NCBI RefSeq assembly: GCF_001423295.1
Contig: NZ_LMNG01000002.1
Span: 62,001 to 126,000, forward strand
DNA from: Methylobacterium sp. Leaf112
GTDB lineage: Bacteria; Pseudomonadota; Alphaproteobacteria; Rhizobiales; Beijerinckiaceae
DNA: 64,000 nucleotides
Direction: 5' to 3'
A program made the position numbers and the translations under genes. Below, piece after piece: positions 18,234 through 27,279 of the stretch. Every line of letters begins with the position of its first letter. The first letter of the stretch is position 1. The notes under the pieces were generated by a model. The model worked only from the letters and a program-made list of their open reading frames with translations, was not told the origin of the DNA and did not search any database.

Positions 18234-18812
18234 ATGCATAACCTCACCGCCCGCCGCCCGCTGGCCTCCAAGCTCGCCGCCCTCGGCCTCAGCCTCGCCA
18301 TCGGCGCCGCCCTCCCGGCCGCCGCCCTCGCCAAGAACCCGATGGTCGGCGGCGCGCCGATGTACGCCTCGAAGACCATCGTCGAGAACGCCGTCAACTC
18401 GAAGGACCACACCACCCTGGTCGCCGCCGTGAAGGCCGCCGGCCTCGTCGAGACCCTGTCGGGTCCCGGCCCGTTCACGGTGTTCGCCCCCACCAACGCC
18501 GCGTTCGCCAAGCTGCCCGCCGGCACCGTCGAGACCCTGGTGAAGCCCGAGAACAAGGCCACCCTCACCAAGATCCTCACCTACCACGTGGTCCCCGGCA
18601 CCTACACCGCCAAGGACCTGATGAAGCTCGCGAAGGATGGCGGTGGCGAAGCCCAGCTCAAGACCGTCCAGGGTGAGCCCCTGGTCGTCCAATCCAAGGG
18701 CAAGAAGGTCTACGTGACCGATGCCAAGGGCAGCACCGCCACGGTCACCGTCGCCAACGTGATGCAGTCGAACGGCGTGATCCACGTGATCAACGGCGTC
18801 CTCCAGCCCTGA
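18234..18812 (+). CDS. Exported fasciclin-domain protein
   Basis: 192 residues. Signal peptide with hydrophobic core [17 protein letters not shown]. One complete fasciclin domain follows: [20 protein letters not shown], then [34 protein letters not shown] and the closing [14 protein letters not shown]. Such single-domain proteins are cell-surface or periplasmic adhesion or stress proteins. A strong AGAGGAG ribosome site lies ahead of the ATG. It is divergent from the ECF sigma gene and probably controlled by it. Confidence 0.92.
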   Translation: MHNLTARRPLASKLAALGLSLAIGAALPAAALAKNPMVGGAPMYASKTIVENAVNSKDHTTLVAAVKAAGLVETLSGPGPFTVFAPTNAAFAKLPAGTVETLVKPENKATLTKILTYHVVPGTYTAKDLMKLAKDGGGEAQLKTVQGEPLVVQSKGKKVYVTDAKGSTATVTVANVMQSNGVIHVINGVLQP

Positions 18813-18850
18813 GGCTCATGGGGTTCGCCCCACCCCCGTGACGTGTGACA

Positions 18851-18883
18851 GCAGGCTCCGGGCGATTTCGGCCCGGGGCCTGC
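18851..18883 (+). terminator. Hairpin terminator downstream of the fasciclin gene
   Basis: A 13-bp stem (left arm 18851-18863, right arm 18871-18883, one G-T wobble) with a 7-base loop lies 39 bases after the fasciclin stop. It lacks a T-run, as is common in GC-rich genomes. The remaining bases to 19162 show no convincing gene on either strand. Confidence 0.55.
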
Positions 18884-19162
18884 CGTATCGGGCCGTCGGC
18901 GTTCCGACCCACCGGAAGGGCCGGATCGCGGAGCCGGCCAGCGCCCGCATCGGACGAGCCGCCGCCAGCGCCACGGTCCCGACGGGTCGCCAGTGCGCCA
19001 GATTCTCCGACGGCGTCCGTGCAGCCACGGCGATCGAGCCGATGCCGGGGGGCGGCCTCCGCGATAGCCGACTTCGACAGCGGCAGGCGGATCACCGCCA
19101 TCGCGTCCCACGACAACCGCGCGGCCCGAGGGCCTGTCCCGTGCGCGATCGCTGCATAACCG

Positions 19163-20269
19163 TCATGCTGTCGTGGCCGACATGGCATCACCGAAGCACC
19201 GCACGAGGCCGGCTTCGAGCTTGGTATCCATGCTCTCGAGGACCGCGAGGGCGTCGCGCATGGGCATCGGCGGCTTGTAGGAGCGCCGCTCGGTCAGGGC
19301 CGCGTAGATGTCGCAGATGGTGAGGAGCCGCACGGTGTCGCCGATCGCCGATCCGGCGAGACCGTCGGGATAGCCGGATCCGTCCAGCATCTCGTGGTGA
19401 TGGCGTACGGCGCTCAGAGTCGCGGCGTCGCAGCCGCTGTCGCGCAGAATCTCGTAGCCGATCACCGGGTGGGTGCGCATGATCGCCATCTCGTCGGCGT
19501 CGAGGCGGCCCGGCTTGTTGAGGATCGCCTGCGGGATCCGGGCCTTGCCGAGATCGTGCAGCAGGGCTGCCCGGACGAAGTGCTGCCGGTCCTGCTCGCG
19601 GAACTGCAGAAAATTGACGAACTGGGCCGAGACGCCGGCAACCAGCAGGCAGTGCTGGTAGGTGGCGTCGTCGTGGGTCCAGACGGTGTCGAGCCACTGG
19701 GTCAGCCCGCCTTCGCGCACCGCTGCCAGGATCGGCGTCAGACCCGCCTCGACGACGCCGAGCGCCATGTCGCCGCCCTCGCGGGCCGCTGCGAACAGGC
19801 CGGTGAGCGCCTCGGTGGCGCGCACGATTCCCTGGCCCGACACGCCGCTCGCGGTCTCGCCGCGCGCGGAGACCTGATCCCGGATCACCTGGGCGACGAG
19901 GTGCGGCGCCGTATAGGCCGGCAGGCAGACCGTGGCGCCGAGGTCGCGGGCCTGCCGCAAGTCCTGATCGGACGTCGAGCGCATCAGGCAGATCACCGGG
20001 ATGCGAACGACGCGGCCGGCGACCGGATTTGCGACCTGGCTCACGATCTGCGGCGTGGCCTGGCCCACCGGCAGCACCGCACGCAGACGTCCGACGGATT
20101 CACGGCGGGTCAGGGTGAGGTCGGCCACGATGGCGATGGGCCGGGTGCCGAGCGAAAGCTTCCCGTCTCCGGCCACGACTTCGCAACGCCCCACTGTATT
20201 GAGAATCGTCTCCAGGGCCGCACTACGATCGGGCCGATCGGTCAGGAGAAGAATCGCGCCGTCGTTCAT
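19163..20269 (-). CDS. HD-GYP-type phosphodiesterase / response protein
   Basis: 368 residues. The N-terminal 130 residues look like a degenerate receiver or REC-like domain (GAILLLTDRPDRSAALETIL; RIPVICLMRSTSDQDLRQAR) without an obvious phospho-Asp loop. The C-terminal half is an HD-GYP domain: AALLHDLGKARIP, THPVIGYEIL, VRHHHEMLDGSGYPDGL and DIYAALTERRSYKP. The catalytic HD, HHE and GYP elements are intact, so c-di-GMP hydrolysis is expected. It stands alone with no adjacent kinase. Confidence 0.82.
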   Translation of the reverse strand: MNDGAILLLTDRPDRSAALETILNTVGRCEVVAGDGKLSLGTRPIAIVADLTLTRRESVGRLRAVLPVGQATPQIVSQVANPVAGRVVRIPVICLMRSTSDQDLRQARDLGATVCLPAYTAPHLVAQVIRDQVSARGETASGVSGQGIVRATEALTGLFAAAREGGDMALGVVEAGLTPILAAVREGGLTQWLDTVWTHDDATYQHCLLVAGVSAQFVNFLQFREQDRQHFVRAALLHDLGKARIPQAILNKPGRLDADEMAIMRTHPVIGYEILRDSGCDAATLSAVRHHHEMLDGSGYPDGLAGSAIGDTVRLLTICDIYAALTERRSYKPPMPMRDALAVLESMDTKLEAGLVRCFGDAMSATTA

Positions 20270-20730
20270 GCCCGTGCGTCCGATACCCTATGCCTTCGCC
20301 ACGCTCCTTCGTTGCCATGCGTCCGGAACCGGGCCGAATGCGTGGCGCGAAGCGACGGGAATCAGCGAAAAATCGATGGCGCCACGCCAACGGCGCCCAC
20401 GTCAAGGCACGGACTATCGGCGCCTTTCCGACGTATGGAAATACCTGCGTGCTCCTTTTTGGATGGGTTCCCCGGGACGCGACAAACGTTCCGTCCCCCG
20501 TGCGGCGCATGATCGCGAATATTTTCGTCGCAGAATAGGATTCTTCAAAAGACCGTTTCATTGACTACGGGCTGCGTTGCTTCATCATCAGGCAGCTCAG
20601 CAAATGATCGTGACGACAGGCGCTGGGATAATCATCCAACCGAACGAATTGCTCTGGCCTTACTGGATCGAAATTCGTTCGTTCCGTGGGAAGGCGACGC
20701 ATTCGTCGAATGCCCTGCAGGAATCCCATC
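20270..20730. other. 461-base intergenic region between HD-GYP and metY genes
   Basis: No reliable gene is seen. The right end carries the 10-bp inverted repeat described separately. The interior is less GC-rich around 20500-20640 and presumably holds the divergent promoters of both neighbours. Confidence 0.5.
20641..20681 (+). promoter_or_regulatory. 10-bp inverted repeat in the metY leader
   Basis: CGAACGAATT at 20641-20650 is repeated in perfect inverted orientation at 20672-20681, 49 bases before the metY start. It could be an operator for a dimeric regulator of sulfur metabolism or form a leader hairpin with a 21-base loop. I compared it with SAM-II riboswitch features from memory and saw no clear match. 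Confidence 0.4.
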
Positions 20731-22050
20731 ATGCCGAGCCCACACGCTTCCTCGCATCCCGAGACCCTCGCGCTCCATGCCGGATGGCGTGCCGATCCCA
20801 CGACGGGCTCCGTCGCGGTGCCGATCCACCAGACCACGTCCTACCAGTTCCGCGACACCGGCCACGCCGAGAGCCTGTTCGCTCTCAAAGAGTTCGGAAA
20901 CATCTACACCCGGGTCAACAACCCGACCGTCGATGTGCTCGAACAGCGTCTCGCGGCCCTGGAAGGCGGTGCCGCGGCACTGGCCGTCGCTTCGGGGCAG
21001 GCGGCCTCGGCGCTGTCGGTTCAGAACCTCGCGCGGGCCGGCGACAACATCGTCTCCTCCACCGATCTCTACGGCGGCACCTGGAACCTGTTCGCCAACA
21101 CCCTGGCCGAGCAGGGGATCGAGGTTCGTTTCGTCGACCCCGCCGATCCCGAGAACTTCGCCCGCGCCACCGACGCGCGCACCCGGGCCTATTACGGCGA
21201 GACCCTGGCCAATCCGAAACTCGCGGTGTTTCCCATCGCGGAGGTCGCGGCCATCGGCCGGCCACTCGGCATCCCCCTCATCATCGACAACACCGCGACG
21301 CCGCTCCTGGCGCGCCCGTTCGACCACGGTGCCGCCGTGGTCGTCTATTCGACGACGAAGTATCTCGGCGGTCACGGCATCGCCATCGGCGGGGCGATCA
21401 TCGACGGCGGCACGTTCGACTGGTCGGCCTATCCGGAGCGCCAACCCGCCCTGACCACCCCCGACCCGAGCTATCACGGGGCCGTCTGGACGGAGGCGGC
21501 CAAGCCGCTGGGACCCATCGCCTACGTGCTGCGCGCCCGTGTCCGTCTCCTGCGCGACCTCGGCCCGGCGGTCTCGCCGCTCAACGCCTTCCTCACCCTT
21601 CAGGGCATCGAGACCGTGGCCCTGCGCATCGAGCGCCACAGTCACAATGCGCAGGCGGTGGCAGACTATCTCTCCGGCCGGCCCGAGATCGAGCGGGTGA
21701 TCCATCCCTCGCACCACACCGGCAAGGCGCGCGAGCGGGTCGCCAAATACCTCCGGGGCGGGCACGGCGGCCTCGTCGGCTTCGAACTCGCCGCAGGGCG
21801 CGAGGCCGGGCGCAGCTTCATCGAGGGCTTGAAGCTGTTCTACCACGTCGCCAACATCGGCGACGCCCGCAGCCTCGCCATCCACCCGGCGACCACCACG
21901 CACGCCCAGCTCTCGCCCGAGCACCAACGCGCCTCGGGCGTGTCCGACGGCTACGTGCGCCTCTCCATCGGCCTCGAGCATATCGACGATATCCTGGCCG
22001 ACCTCGACCAGGCGCTGGCGGCGGTCGGCACCTACGCCAAGGCGGCCTGA
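20731..22050 (+). CDS. metY: O-acetylhomoserine sulfhydrylase (aminocarboxypropyltransferase)
   Basis: 439 residues, PLP-dependent Cys/Met metabolism family. Substrate loop YTRVNNPTVDVLEQRLAALE, cofactor-phosphate loop SGQAASALSVQNLARAGDN, and Lys210 in VVYSTTKYLGGHG, which forms the Schiff base. It condenses O-acetylhomoserine with sulfide (or methanethiol) to homocysteine or methionine. The length and the STTKYLGGHG block separate it from cystathionine gamma-synthases. The ATG at 20731 fits the family; an upstream in-frame start at 20686 adds non-family residues. It heads the sulfur cluster, three bases before the oxygenase gene. Confidence 0.88.
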   Translation: MPSPHASSHPETLALHAGWRADPTTGSVAVPIHQTTSYQFRDTGHAESLFALKEFGNIYTRVNNPTVDVLEQRLAALEGGAAALAVASGQAASALSVQNLARAGDNIVSSTDLYGGTWNLFANTLAEQGIEVRFVDPADPENFARATDARTRAYYGETLANPKLAVFPIAEVAAIGRPLGIPLIIDNTATPLLARPFDHGAAVVVYSTTKYLGGHGIAIGGAIIDGGTFDWSAYPERQPALTTPDPSYHGAVWTEAAKPLGPIAYVLRARVRLLRDLGPAVSPLNAFLTLQGIETVALRIERHSHNAQAVADYLSGRPEIERVIHPSHHTGKARERVAKYLRGGHGGLVGFELAAGREAGRSFIEGLKLFYHVANIGDARSLAIHPATTTHAQLSPEHQRASGVSDGYVRLSIGLEHIDDILADLDQALAAVGTYAKAA

Positions 22051-22053
22051 CCC

Positions 22054-23064
22054 ATGGCCGGAGTTCCAGACTTCGACCTGCGCCGCCTCGACGAAGGACC
22101 CTCCGAACGGGCTGCCTTCCTCGCCGCCCTGCGGCAGGCGGCCCGGGACGTCGGCTTCTTCACCCTGTCCGGGCATGGCATTTCCCCGGCGCAGATTGCC
22201 GAGACCCAGGCCCTGGCGCGACGCTTCTTCGCCCTGTCGCTTTCCGAGAAGCGAGCGGTGGCCATGATCCGCTCGCCGCACTTTCGCGGCTACACGGAAG
22301 CCGGGCGCGAGATCACCCGCGGCACCCCGGACTGGCGCGAGCAGTTCGACATCGGCGCCGAGCGTCCCGCCCTGCCGCGGCGTGCGGGCGATCCGGCCTG
22401 GACGCGGCTTCAGGGCCCCAACCTCTGGCCCGCCGGCCTGCCGGAGCTGCGGGTCGGCCTGCTGCGCTGGCAGGAGGCGGTGACGCGGGTCGGCATCCGG
22501 GTTCTGCGCGCCTTCGCCGAGGCGCTGGGCCAACCCGAGGACGCGTTCGAGCCGATCTACGCCGGCGCCCCGAACCAGCACATCAAGATCATCCGCTACC
22601 CCGGCCGCGACGGCACCGAGGGCGACCAGGGCGTGGGCGCCCACAAGGACAGCGGGCTCCTCACCCTCCTGGTTCAGGACGGGCAGAGCGGGCTCGAGGT
22701 CGAAGGGCCGGAGGGCTGGATTTCCGTGGAGCCGCGGGAGGGCCGGTTCGTCGTCAATGTCGGCGAGCTGCTGGAGCTCGCCTCCGACGGTTACCTGCGC
22801 GCCACGGTACACCGGGTGGTGACGCCACCGGCCGGGCGCGACCGGCTCTCCGTGGCGTTCTTCCTCGGCGCACGTCACGACGCCGTCGTGCCGCTCCTGA
22901 CTCTTCCGCCTTCCCTCGCGGACAAGGCACGGGGCCCAGTGGGCGATCCCGACAACCCGCTCTTCCACGAGGTCGGCCGCAACACCCTCAAGGGCCGTCT
23001 GCGCTCGCATCCGGATGTGGCCGCGCGCCATTACGGCGACCTGTTGCCGACGGGGGCGGCATGA
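22054..23064 (+). CDS. Isopenicillin-N-synthase-like 2-oxoglutarate/Fe(II) oxygenase
   Basis: 336 residues. The N-terminal non-haem dioxygenase domain opens FDLRRLDEGPSERAAFLAAL and contains ARDVGFFTLSGHGI. The jelly-roll core has the iron triad HxD...H: GAHKDSGLLTLLVQD and ATVHRVVTPP, followed by RLSVAFF for the 2-oxoglutarate carboxylate. The substrate is not readable. It starts three bases after metY, and its placement among desulfonation-type genes suggests oxidation of an organosulfur or sulfonate compound. That is inference. Confidence 0.85.
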   Translation: MAGVPDFDLRRLDEGPSERAAFLAALRQAARDVGFFTLSGHGISPAQIAETQALARRFFALSLSEKRAVAMIRSPHFRGYTEAGREITRGTPDWREQFDIGAERPALPRRAGDPAWTRLQGPNLWPAGLPELRVGLLRWQEAVTRVGIRVLRAFAEALGQPEDAFEPIYAGAPNQHIKIIRYPGRDGTEGDQGVGAHKDSGLLTLLVQDGQSGLEVEGPEGWISVEPREGRFVVNVGELLELASDGYLRATVHRVVTPPAGRDRLSVAFFLGARHDAVVPLLTLPPSLADKARGPVGDPDNPLFHEVGRNTLKGRLRSHPDVAARHYGDLLPTGAA

Positions 23065-23258
23065 CCGGACGCCTCATCCGCATCCTGCACGCGATGCTGC
23101 CGGATCCGTCCGGACCTGCTGGGGCACCTCCGGACCCGGCCCTGCTGGCCGGCGCCGCGGCCCTCCTCGGCCACCACACCTTCGGGCGCTCGATCGCCGC
23201 GGGCCCGCTTCCGAAGGGCTCCACGCCGCGGCCGCAACGGCTCCGTCCCGTCCGATAG
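23061..23258 (+). CDS. Small hypothetical protein overlapping the oxygenase stop
   Basis: 65 residues. The ATG overlaps the TGA of the upstream oxygenase (ATGA), which argues for coupled translation. The first 40 residues look like two short helices (RLIRILHAMLPDP; DPALLAGAAALLGHHTF); the tail is Pro/Arg-rich. No family is recognised. The overlap and position inside the operon are the only evidence that it is real. Confidence 0.4.
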   Translation: MTGRLIRILHAMLPDPSGPAGAPPDPALLAGAAALLGHHTFGRSIAAGPLPKGSTPRPQRLRPVR

Positions 23259-23312
23259 CCAACCTCCGTCCTCCGGGCAAACGCTCCGGGAACGAGCCCA
23301 AGGATACGATCC

Positions 23313-24290
23313 ATGACAACTTCCGCCCCCTGGACGCGGCGCGGCCTCCTCGGCGGCGCCGGAGCCGCCCTGGCCCTCGGTCCCACGGGTGGACGCCCGG
23401 CGCTCGGCGCAGACAAGCCGGTCCGCCTCAGCTTCCAGCGCTCATCGACCCTGCTGACCGTGCTCAAGCTCAAGGGCACCCTGGTCGAGCGCCTGGCCGC
23501 GAAGGGTTTTGCGCCGAGTTGGCACCAGTTCACCGGCGTGATCGAGCCCATGAACAGCGGCGCCGTCGACCTCCACGCCGATGTCGCCGACGCGATTCCG
23601 GTTTTCACGCAATCGGCTGGCGCGCCCCTGACCTTCTACGCCATGGAGGCGGGCTCGCCCCGCGCCGAGGCGATCATCGTGCCCGATGAATCCCCGATCC
23701 GCTCGGTGGCGGACCTCAAGGGCAAGACGGTGGGCGTCTCGCGCGGCTCGGGCTGCCACTTCATCCTCGCCGCCGCCCTCAAGCGCGAAGGCCTGCGGTT
23801 CTCCGACATCACGCCGGCCTATCTCGAGGCGCCCGACGGGGCCGCCGCGTTCGCCCGGGGCAGCCTCGACGCCTGGGCGATCTGGGACCCGTTCCTCGCC
23901 ATCGCCCAGGCCAAACGCCCCGTACGGGTGCTTGCCGACGCGACCGGCCTGTCGAGCTACAACCGCTACTTTCTCGTCAACGACAGCTTCGCCGCCGCGC
24001 ACCCGGAGGTGGTGGGAATCGTGTTCGATGCCCTCGTGGAGGCCGGGCGATGGGTCAAGGCCAACCCGAAGGACGCCGTCGCGCTTCTCGGCCCCGTCTG
24101 GGGCGACCTGCCGCCCGACATCGTCGCCACGGTCAACGAACGGCGCAGCTACGCCATCCAGCCCGTGGAGAGGGCCGCCCTGTCCGAGCAGCAGACCATC
24201 GCCGACACCTTCCAAGAGGCCGGCCTGATCCCCCGGAAGATCGACGCCACCGCCGTGCGGATCTGGCGACCCGCCGCGAGCCGGGGTTGA
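23313..24290 (+). CDS. Sulfonate/nitrate-type ABC transporter substrate-binding protein
   Basis: 325 residues with a twin-arginine-like export signal (WTRRGLLGGAGAALALG). The SsuA/NrtA-type type II periplasmic fold is evident: HQFTGVIEPMNSGAVDLHAD, SVADLKGKTVGVSRGSGCHF, AYLEAPDGAAAFARGSLDAW and AIWDPFLAIAQ. It would capture an alkanesulfonate or similar ligand. No permease or ATPase gene accompanies it in the window, so it must use a transporter encoded elsewhere. Confidence 0.85.
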   Translation: MTTSAPWTRRGLLGGAGAALALGPTGGRPALGADKPVRLSFQRSSTLLTVLKLKGTLVERLAAKGFAPSWHQFTGVIEPMNSGAVDLHADVADAIPVFTQSAGAPLTFYAMEAGSPRAEAIIVPDESPIRSVADLKGKTVGVSRGSGCHFILAAALKREGLRFSDITPAYLEAPDGAAAFARGSLDAWAIWDPFLAIAQAKRPVRVLADATGLSSYNRYFLVNDSFAAAHPEVVGIVFDALVEAGRWVKANPKDAVALLGPVWGDLPPDIVATVNERRSYAIQPVERAALSEQQTIADTFQEAGLIPRKIDATAVRIWRPAASRG

Positions 24291-24292
24291 GC

Positions 24293-25351
24293 ATGGCCGC
24301 CGCTTCCCCACGCTTCGGCGTCTGGGCGCCCGTGCACGGATCGCGCGCCGCCCACCACGATCCCGAGGAGCCCGACGACGCGAGCTGGGCACGCACCCGC
24401 GCCCTGGTGCTGGAGGCCGAAACCCTCGGATTCGATTCCGTGCTCGTCGCCCAGCACACCATGAACCCCTACGACGAGGCGCGCGACCAGCTCGATGCCT
24501 GGAGCGCATCGGCGGCGCTGGCCGCCCTGACGCACCGGATCGAGATCATCGCGGCGATCAAGCCGGGCCTCGTCCATCCGGTGGTACTCGCGAAGGCGGC
24601 GCTGGGCATCGACCGGATCAGCGAGGGACGCTTCGCGCTCAACCTCGTCAATGCTTGGAACAAGGCCGAGTTCGAGCGGGCCGGCCTGCCGTTTCCGGCT
24701 CACGACGCACGCTACGCCTATGGCCGGGAATGGATCGGCCTCGTCGACCGGCTCATGCGGGGCGAACGGGTCCGGTTCACGGGCGAACATTTCAGGGTGA
24801 AGGATTACCAGTTGCGGCCCGCCGGCACCGGTGGCCGCCGGCCAACCCTCTATGTCGGCGGGGAATCCGAACCGGCCCGCGCCCTGGTGGCCGATCACGG
24901 CGATGTCTGGTTCATCAACGGCCAGCCCCTGGAAGAGGTCGCGGCGCTGATCGCCGACGTCGCCCGGCGCCCGGCCGCCAATGGTCCCCTGCGCTACGGC
25001 CTCTCGGCTTTCGTCATCGCCCGCGACACGGACGACGAGGCCGAGGCCGAGCATGCGCGGCTCATCGCACTCGCCGAACGCGACGCCGCCATCCGGGCCG
25101 ACACCCGCGCGCGGACGGACCCGGCCGCCGTGATGTTCGCCAAGCCCGGTCTCGCCCAGCCCGACGGACCCGTCCGCCATGTCGGCACCAACGGTGGCAC
25201 CGCCGCGGGGCTGGTGGGCAGCTACGGTCGGATCGCGGAACGCCTGTCCGCCTTTCACGCAGCCGGCATCGACCTGTTCATGCTCCAGTTCCAACCGTTC
25301 GAGGCGGAGATGCGCCGGTTCGCCGAGACGATCCTACCGCGCCTGCGCTGA
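24293..25351 (+). CDS. LLM-class FMNH2-dependent monooxygenase (SfnG/SsuD-like)
   Basis: 352 residues, luciferase-like TIM barrel. Motifs: FGVWAPVHGSRAAHHDPEEP, ALVLEAETLGFDSVLVAQHT, IEIIAAIKPGLVHPVVLAK and ALNLVNAWNKAEFER, which resemble SfnG dimethylsulfone and SsuD alkanesulfonate monooxygenases. Such enzymes use reduced FMN from a partner reductase to split C-S bonds and release sulfite. No reductase is present here. The start at 24293 is two bases after the binding-protein stop. Confidence 0.85.
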   Translation: MAAASPRFGVWAPVHGSRAAHHDPEEPDDASWARTRALVLEAETLGFDSVLVAQHTMNPYDEARDQLDAWSASAALAALTHRIEIIAAIKPGLVHPVVLAKAALGIDRISEGRFALNLVNAWNKAEFERAGLPFPAHDARYAYGREWIGLVDRLMRGERVRFTGEHFRVKDYQLRPAGTGGRRPTLYVGGESEPARALVADHGDVWFINGQPLEEVAALIADVARRPAANGPLRYGLSAFVIARDTDDEAEAEHARLIALAERDAAIRADTRARTDPAAVMFAKPGLAQPDGPVRHVGTNGGTAAGLVGSYGRIAERLSAFHAAGIDLFMLQFQPFEAEMRRFAETILPRLR

Positions 25352-25604
25352 ACGGCCCGGGGATCCGCCCGGCCGTCGCAGAACGCCGGAGCATGATCTT
25401 TCACGCGATACCCCACTTGAAAACAGCTGGTCTCTGTAGACACCAAGACTGACAGTCATCTTTCAAATACAATGATCCTGCCATTTGAGACTTGCTTCGA
25501 CACTGCGGATTGCCGACTCCAAGGCGATGCGGCGTGACATCGGGTTGGGCAGAGCCTTGCCGGGTGCCCTCGATTCCGCGCCTTCGCCGAGATGGGAATG
25601 ATCG

Positions 25605-26822
25605 ATGATACAAACAGATGCGGGATGGGGCGCGGGGCCGAGCGCACGTTACGAGGATCTCGCCGCGGGCTTCCGGCCGGTGTTCGCGCGGATCCGCGCC
25701 ACCGCCGTGACCCGCGACCGGGAGCGTACGCTGCCCCATGAGGAGATCGGCTGGCTGAAGCAGGCCGGCTTCACCACCCTCCGGCTGGCACGCGACGCGG
25801 GTGGTTTCGACGCGAGTCTGCCCGAGCTGTTCAATCTGCTCATCGAGCTGTCTCAGGCCGATCCCAACGTGACCAACGCCCTGCGGGCGCATTTTGGCTT
25901 CACCGAGGACATGCTGTGCTCGTCGTCGGATGCGTGGCGGGCCCGTTGGATCGGCCGGATCGGTGACCGCGAGACCGTGGGCAGCGGCGTCTCCGAGACC
26001 GGCGAGGCCAAGGTCGGGCAGTTCGACACGGTGTTGCGGCCGGACGGAGCGCAATGGCGCCTCGACGGCCGGAAGTTCTACACCACCGGCTCGCTCTTCG
26101 CCGACTGGATCCACGTCTCGGCGCAGGACGAGGCCGGCGTCGCCATGGTGGCGGCGGTCCCCGTGCGCGCACCCGGTGTCGAGATCCTCGACGACTGGGA
26201 CGGGTTCGGACAGGCGCTGACGGCCAGCGGCACGGCGGTGTTCACGAACGTCGGCCTCGGGCCGGAGCTGATCAAGCCCGATCCGGAACGCTTCCCCTAC
26301 GCCATGGCGTTCTTCCAACTCGTCCATCTCGCGACCCTCGCGGGGATCGGTCGCTCGGCGGCCCTCGACGTCACGCGTCTCGTGGCGGAGCGCCAGCGCG
26401 TCTACAGCCACGGCAACGGCAGCCGTTCGGGTGACGACCCTCAGGTGCAGCAGGTGGTCGGTCGCGTGCGCGGCGCGGCCTACGCCGCCGGCGCCATCGT
26501 CCTCAAGGCGGCCGAGTCCCTGGAACGGACCTATGCGGTGCATCGCACCGGTCGATCCGCCGAGTCCACTGCGGCCATCGCGGATGTCGAGGTCAACCAG
26601 GCCGTCAGCGTGGTCACCAACCTCGTGCTGGAAGCCACCACGACGCTGTTCGACGCCCTCGGCGCTTCGGCGGTGAAGGGTGGCCATGGCCTGGATCGGC
26701 ATTGGCGCAACGCCCGCACCATCGCCTCGCACAATCCCCGGATCTACCGCGACCGCACGGTCGGCGACTTCGCGGTGAACGGCACGGCCCCGCCGCGCCA
26801 GTACCGGGTCGGATCCGCCTGA
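25605..26822 (+). CDS. Acyl-CoA-dehydrogenase-like flavin monooxygenase (SfnB/DszC type)
   Basis: 405 residues with the acyl-CoA dehydrogenase fold: LPHEEIGWLKQAGFTTLRL, VGSGVSETGEAKVG, FYTTGSLFADWIHVSAQDE, and the C-terminal GASAVKGGHGLDRHWRNAR. The last segment, ending in HNPRIYRDRTVGDFAVNG, is characteristic of the SfnB/DszC branch, which oxidises sulfur compounds with reduced flavin and lacks the dehydrogenase catalytic Glu. A 253-base gap separates it from the LLM gene, so it may have its own promoter. Expected substrates are sulfones or thiophene-type compounds; not determinable here. Confidence 0.83.
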   Translation: MIQTDAGWGAGPSARYEDLAAGFRPVFARIRATAVTRDRERTLPHEEIGWLKQAGFTTLRLARDAGGFDASLPELFNLLIELSQADPNVTNALRAHFGFTEDMLCSSSDAWRARWIGRIGDRETVGSGVSETGEAKVGQFDTVLRPDGAQWRLDGRKFYTTGSLFADWIHVSAQDEAGVAMVAAVPVRAPGVEILDDWDGFGQALTASGTAVFTNVGLGPELIKPDPERFPYAMAFFQLVHLATLAGIGRSAALDVTRLVAERQRVYSHGNGSRSGDDPQVQQVVGRVRGAAYAAGAIVLKAAESLERTYAVHRTGRSAESTAAIADVEVNQAVSVVTNLVLEATTTLFDALGASAVKGGHGLDRHWRNARTIASHNPRIYRDRTVGDFAVNGTAPPRQYRVGSA

Positions 26823-26899
26823 GCGACGGGCGAACGCCGGGGGTCCGGGTCGGCGGTATCGAAACACTCCGAGATTCGAAGAGTTGGTGCGGCAGAAAC

Positions 26900-26976
26900 T
26901 GGCGACCCCGGTTGGGCTCGAACCAACGACCTGCCGCTTAGAAGGCGGCTGCTCTATCCAGCTGAGCTACGGAGTC
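26900..26976 (-). tRNA. tRNA-Arg (anticodon TCT)
   Basis: 77 bases including an encoded CCA (TGG at 26900-26902 on the plus strand). The acceptor stem pairs GACTCCG with CGGGGTC with one wobble. The D-arm is AGCTCAGCTGGATAGAGC, the anticodon stem GCCGC/GCGGC encloses the loop CTTCTAA, and the T-arm is GTTGGTTCGAGCCCAAC. The anticodon TCT (plus-strand AGA at 26940-26942) reads AGA codons. Confidence 0.95.
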
Positions 26977-27279
26977 TGGGGGTGCCAGCGCCCGTAGAAG
27001 CCATGGGTCTCGCGGTCGGTCAACCCCGAGCGCTCGGCCTTTCGGGATGCGTGCTGCCCAGCGTCGCGGCTACACGTACATTGCCGGGAATGGCGAGGAG
27101 GCTGCCGAAGTGACAGGGCTGTGGCGCCGAGCTTCCGATGAAATACCCGGGGCGCGAATTCGAACCCAGATCGACCGCGCTCACTCGCCCTCCAGGGATA
27201 CGACCATACCGAAGCTCTCTTTCGGCTCCGCGGCGCGCGCTTTCTTCTCAATGACGAGGCATCGACCGACCGGAGGTGA
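26977..27279. other. 303-base region without a convincing gene
   Basis: Frames on both strands are Arg-rich and lack a ribosome site. The tRNA-Arg promoter must lie at its left end, reading leftward. Confidence 0.4.

Noticed and set aside
18838..19323. Plus-strand open frame after the fasciclin gene
   Set aside because: No ribosome site, starts just upstream of the terminator hairpin, and overlaps the real HD-GYP gene on the other strand.
27145..27175. T-loop-like GGTTCGAATTC on the minus strand near the tRNA
   Set aside because: The flanking arms do not pair and no cloverleaf can be drawn.
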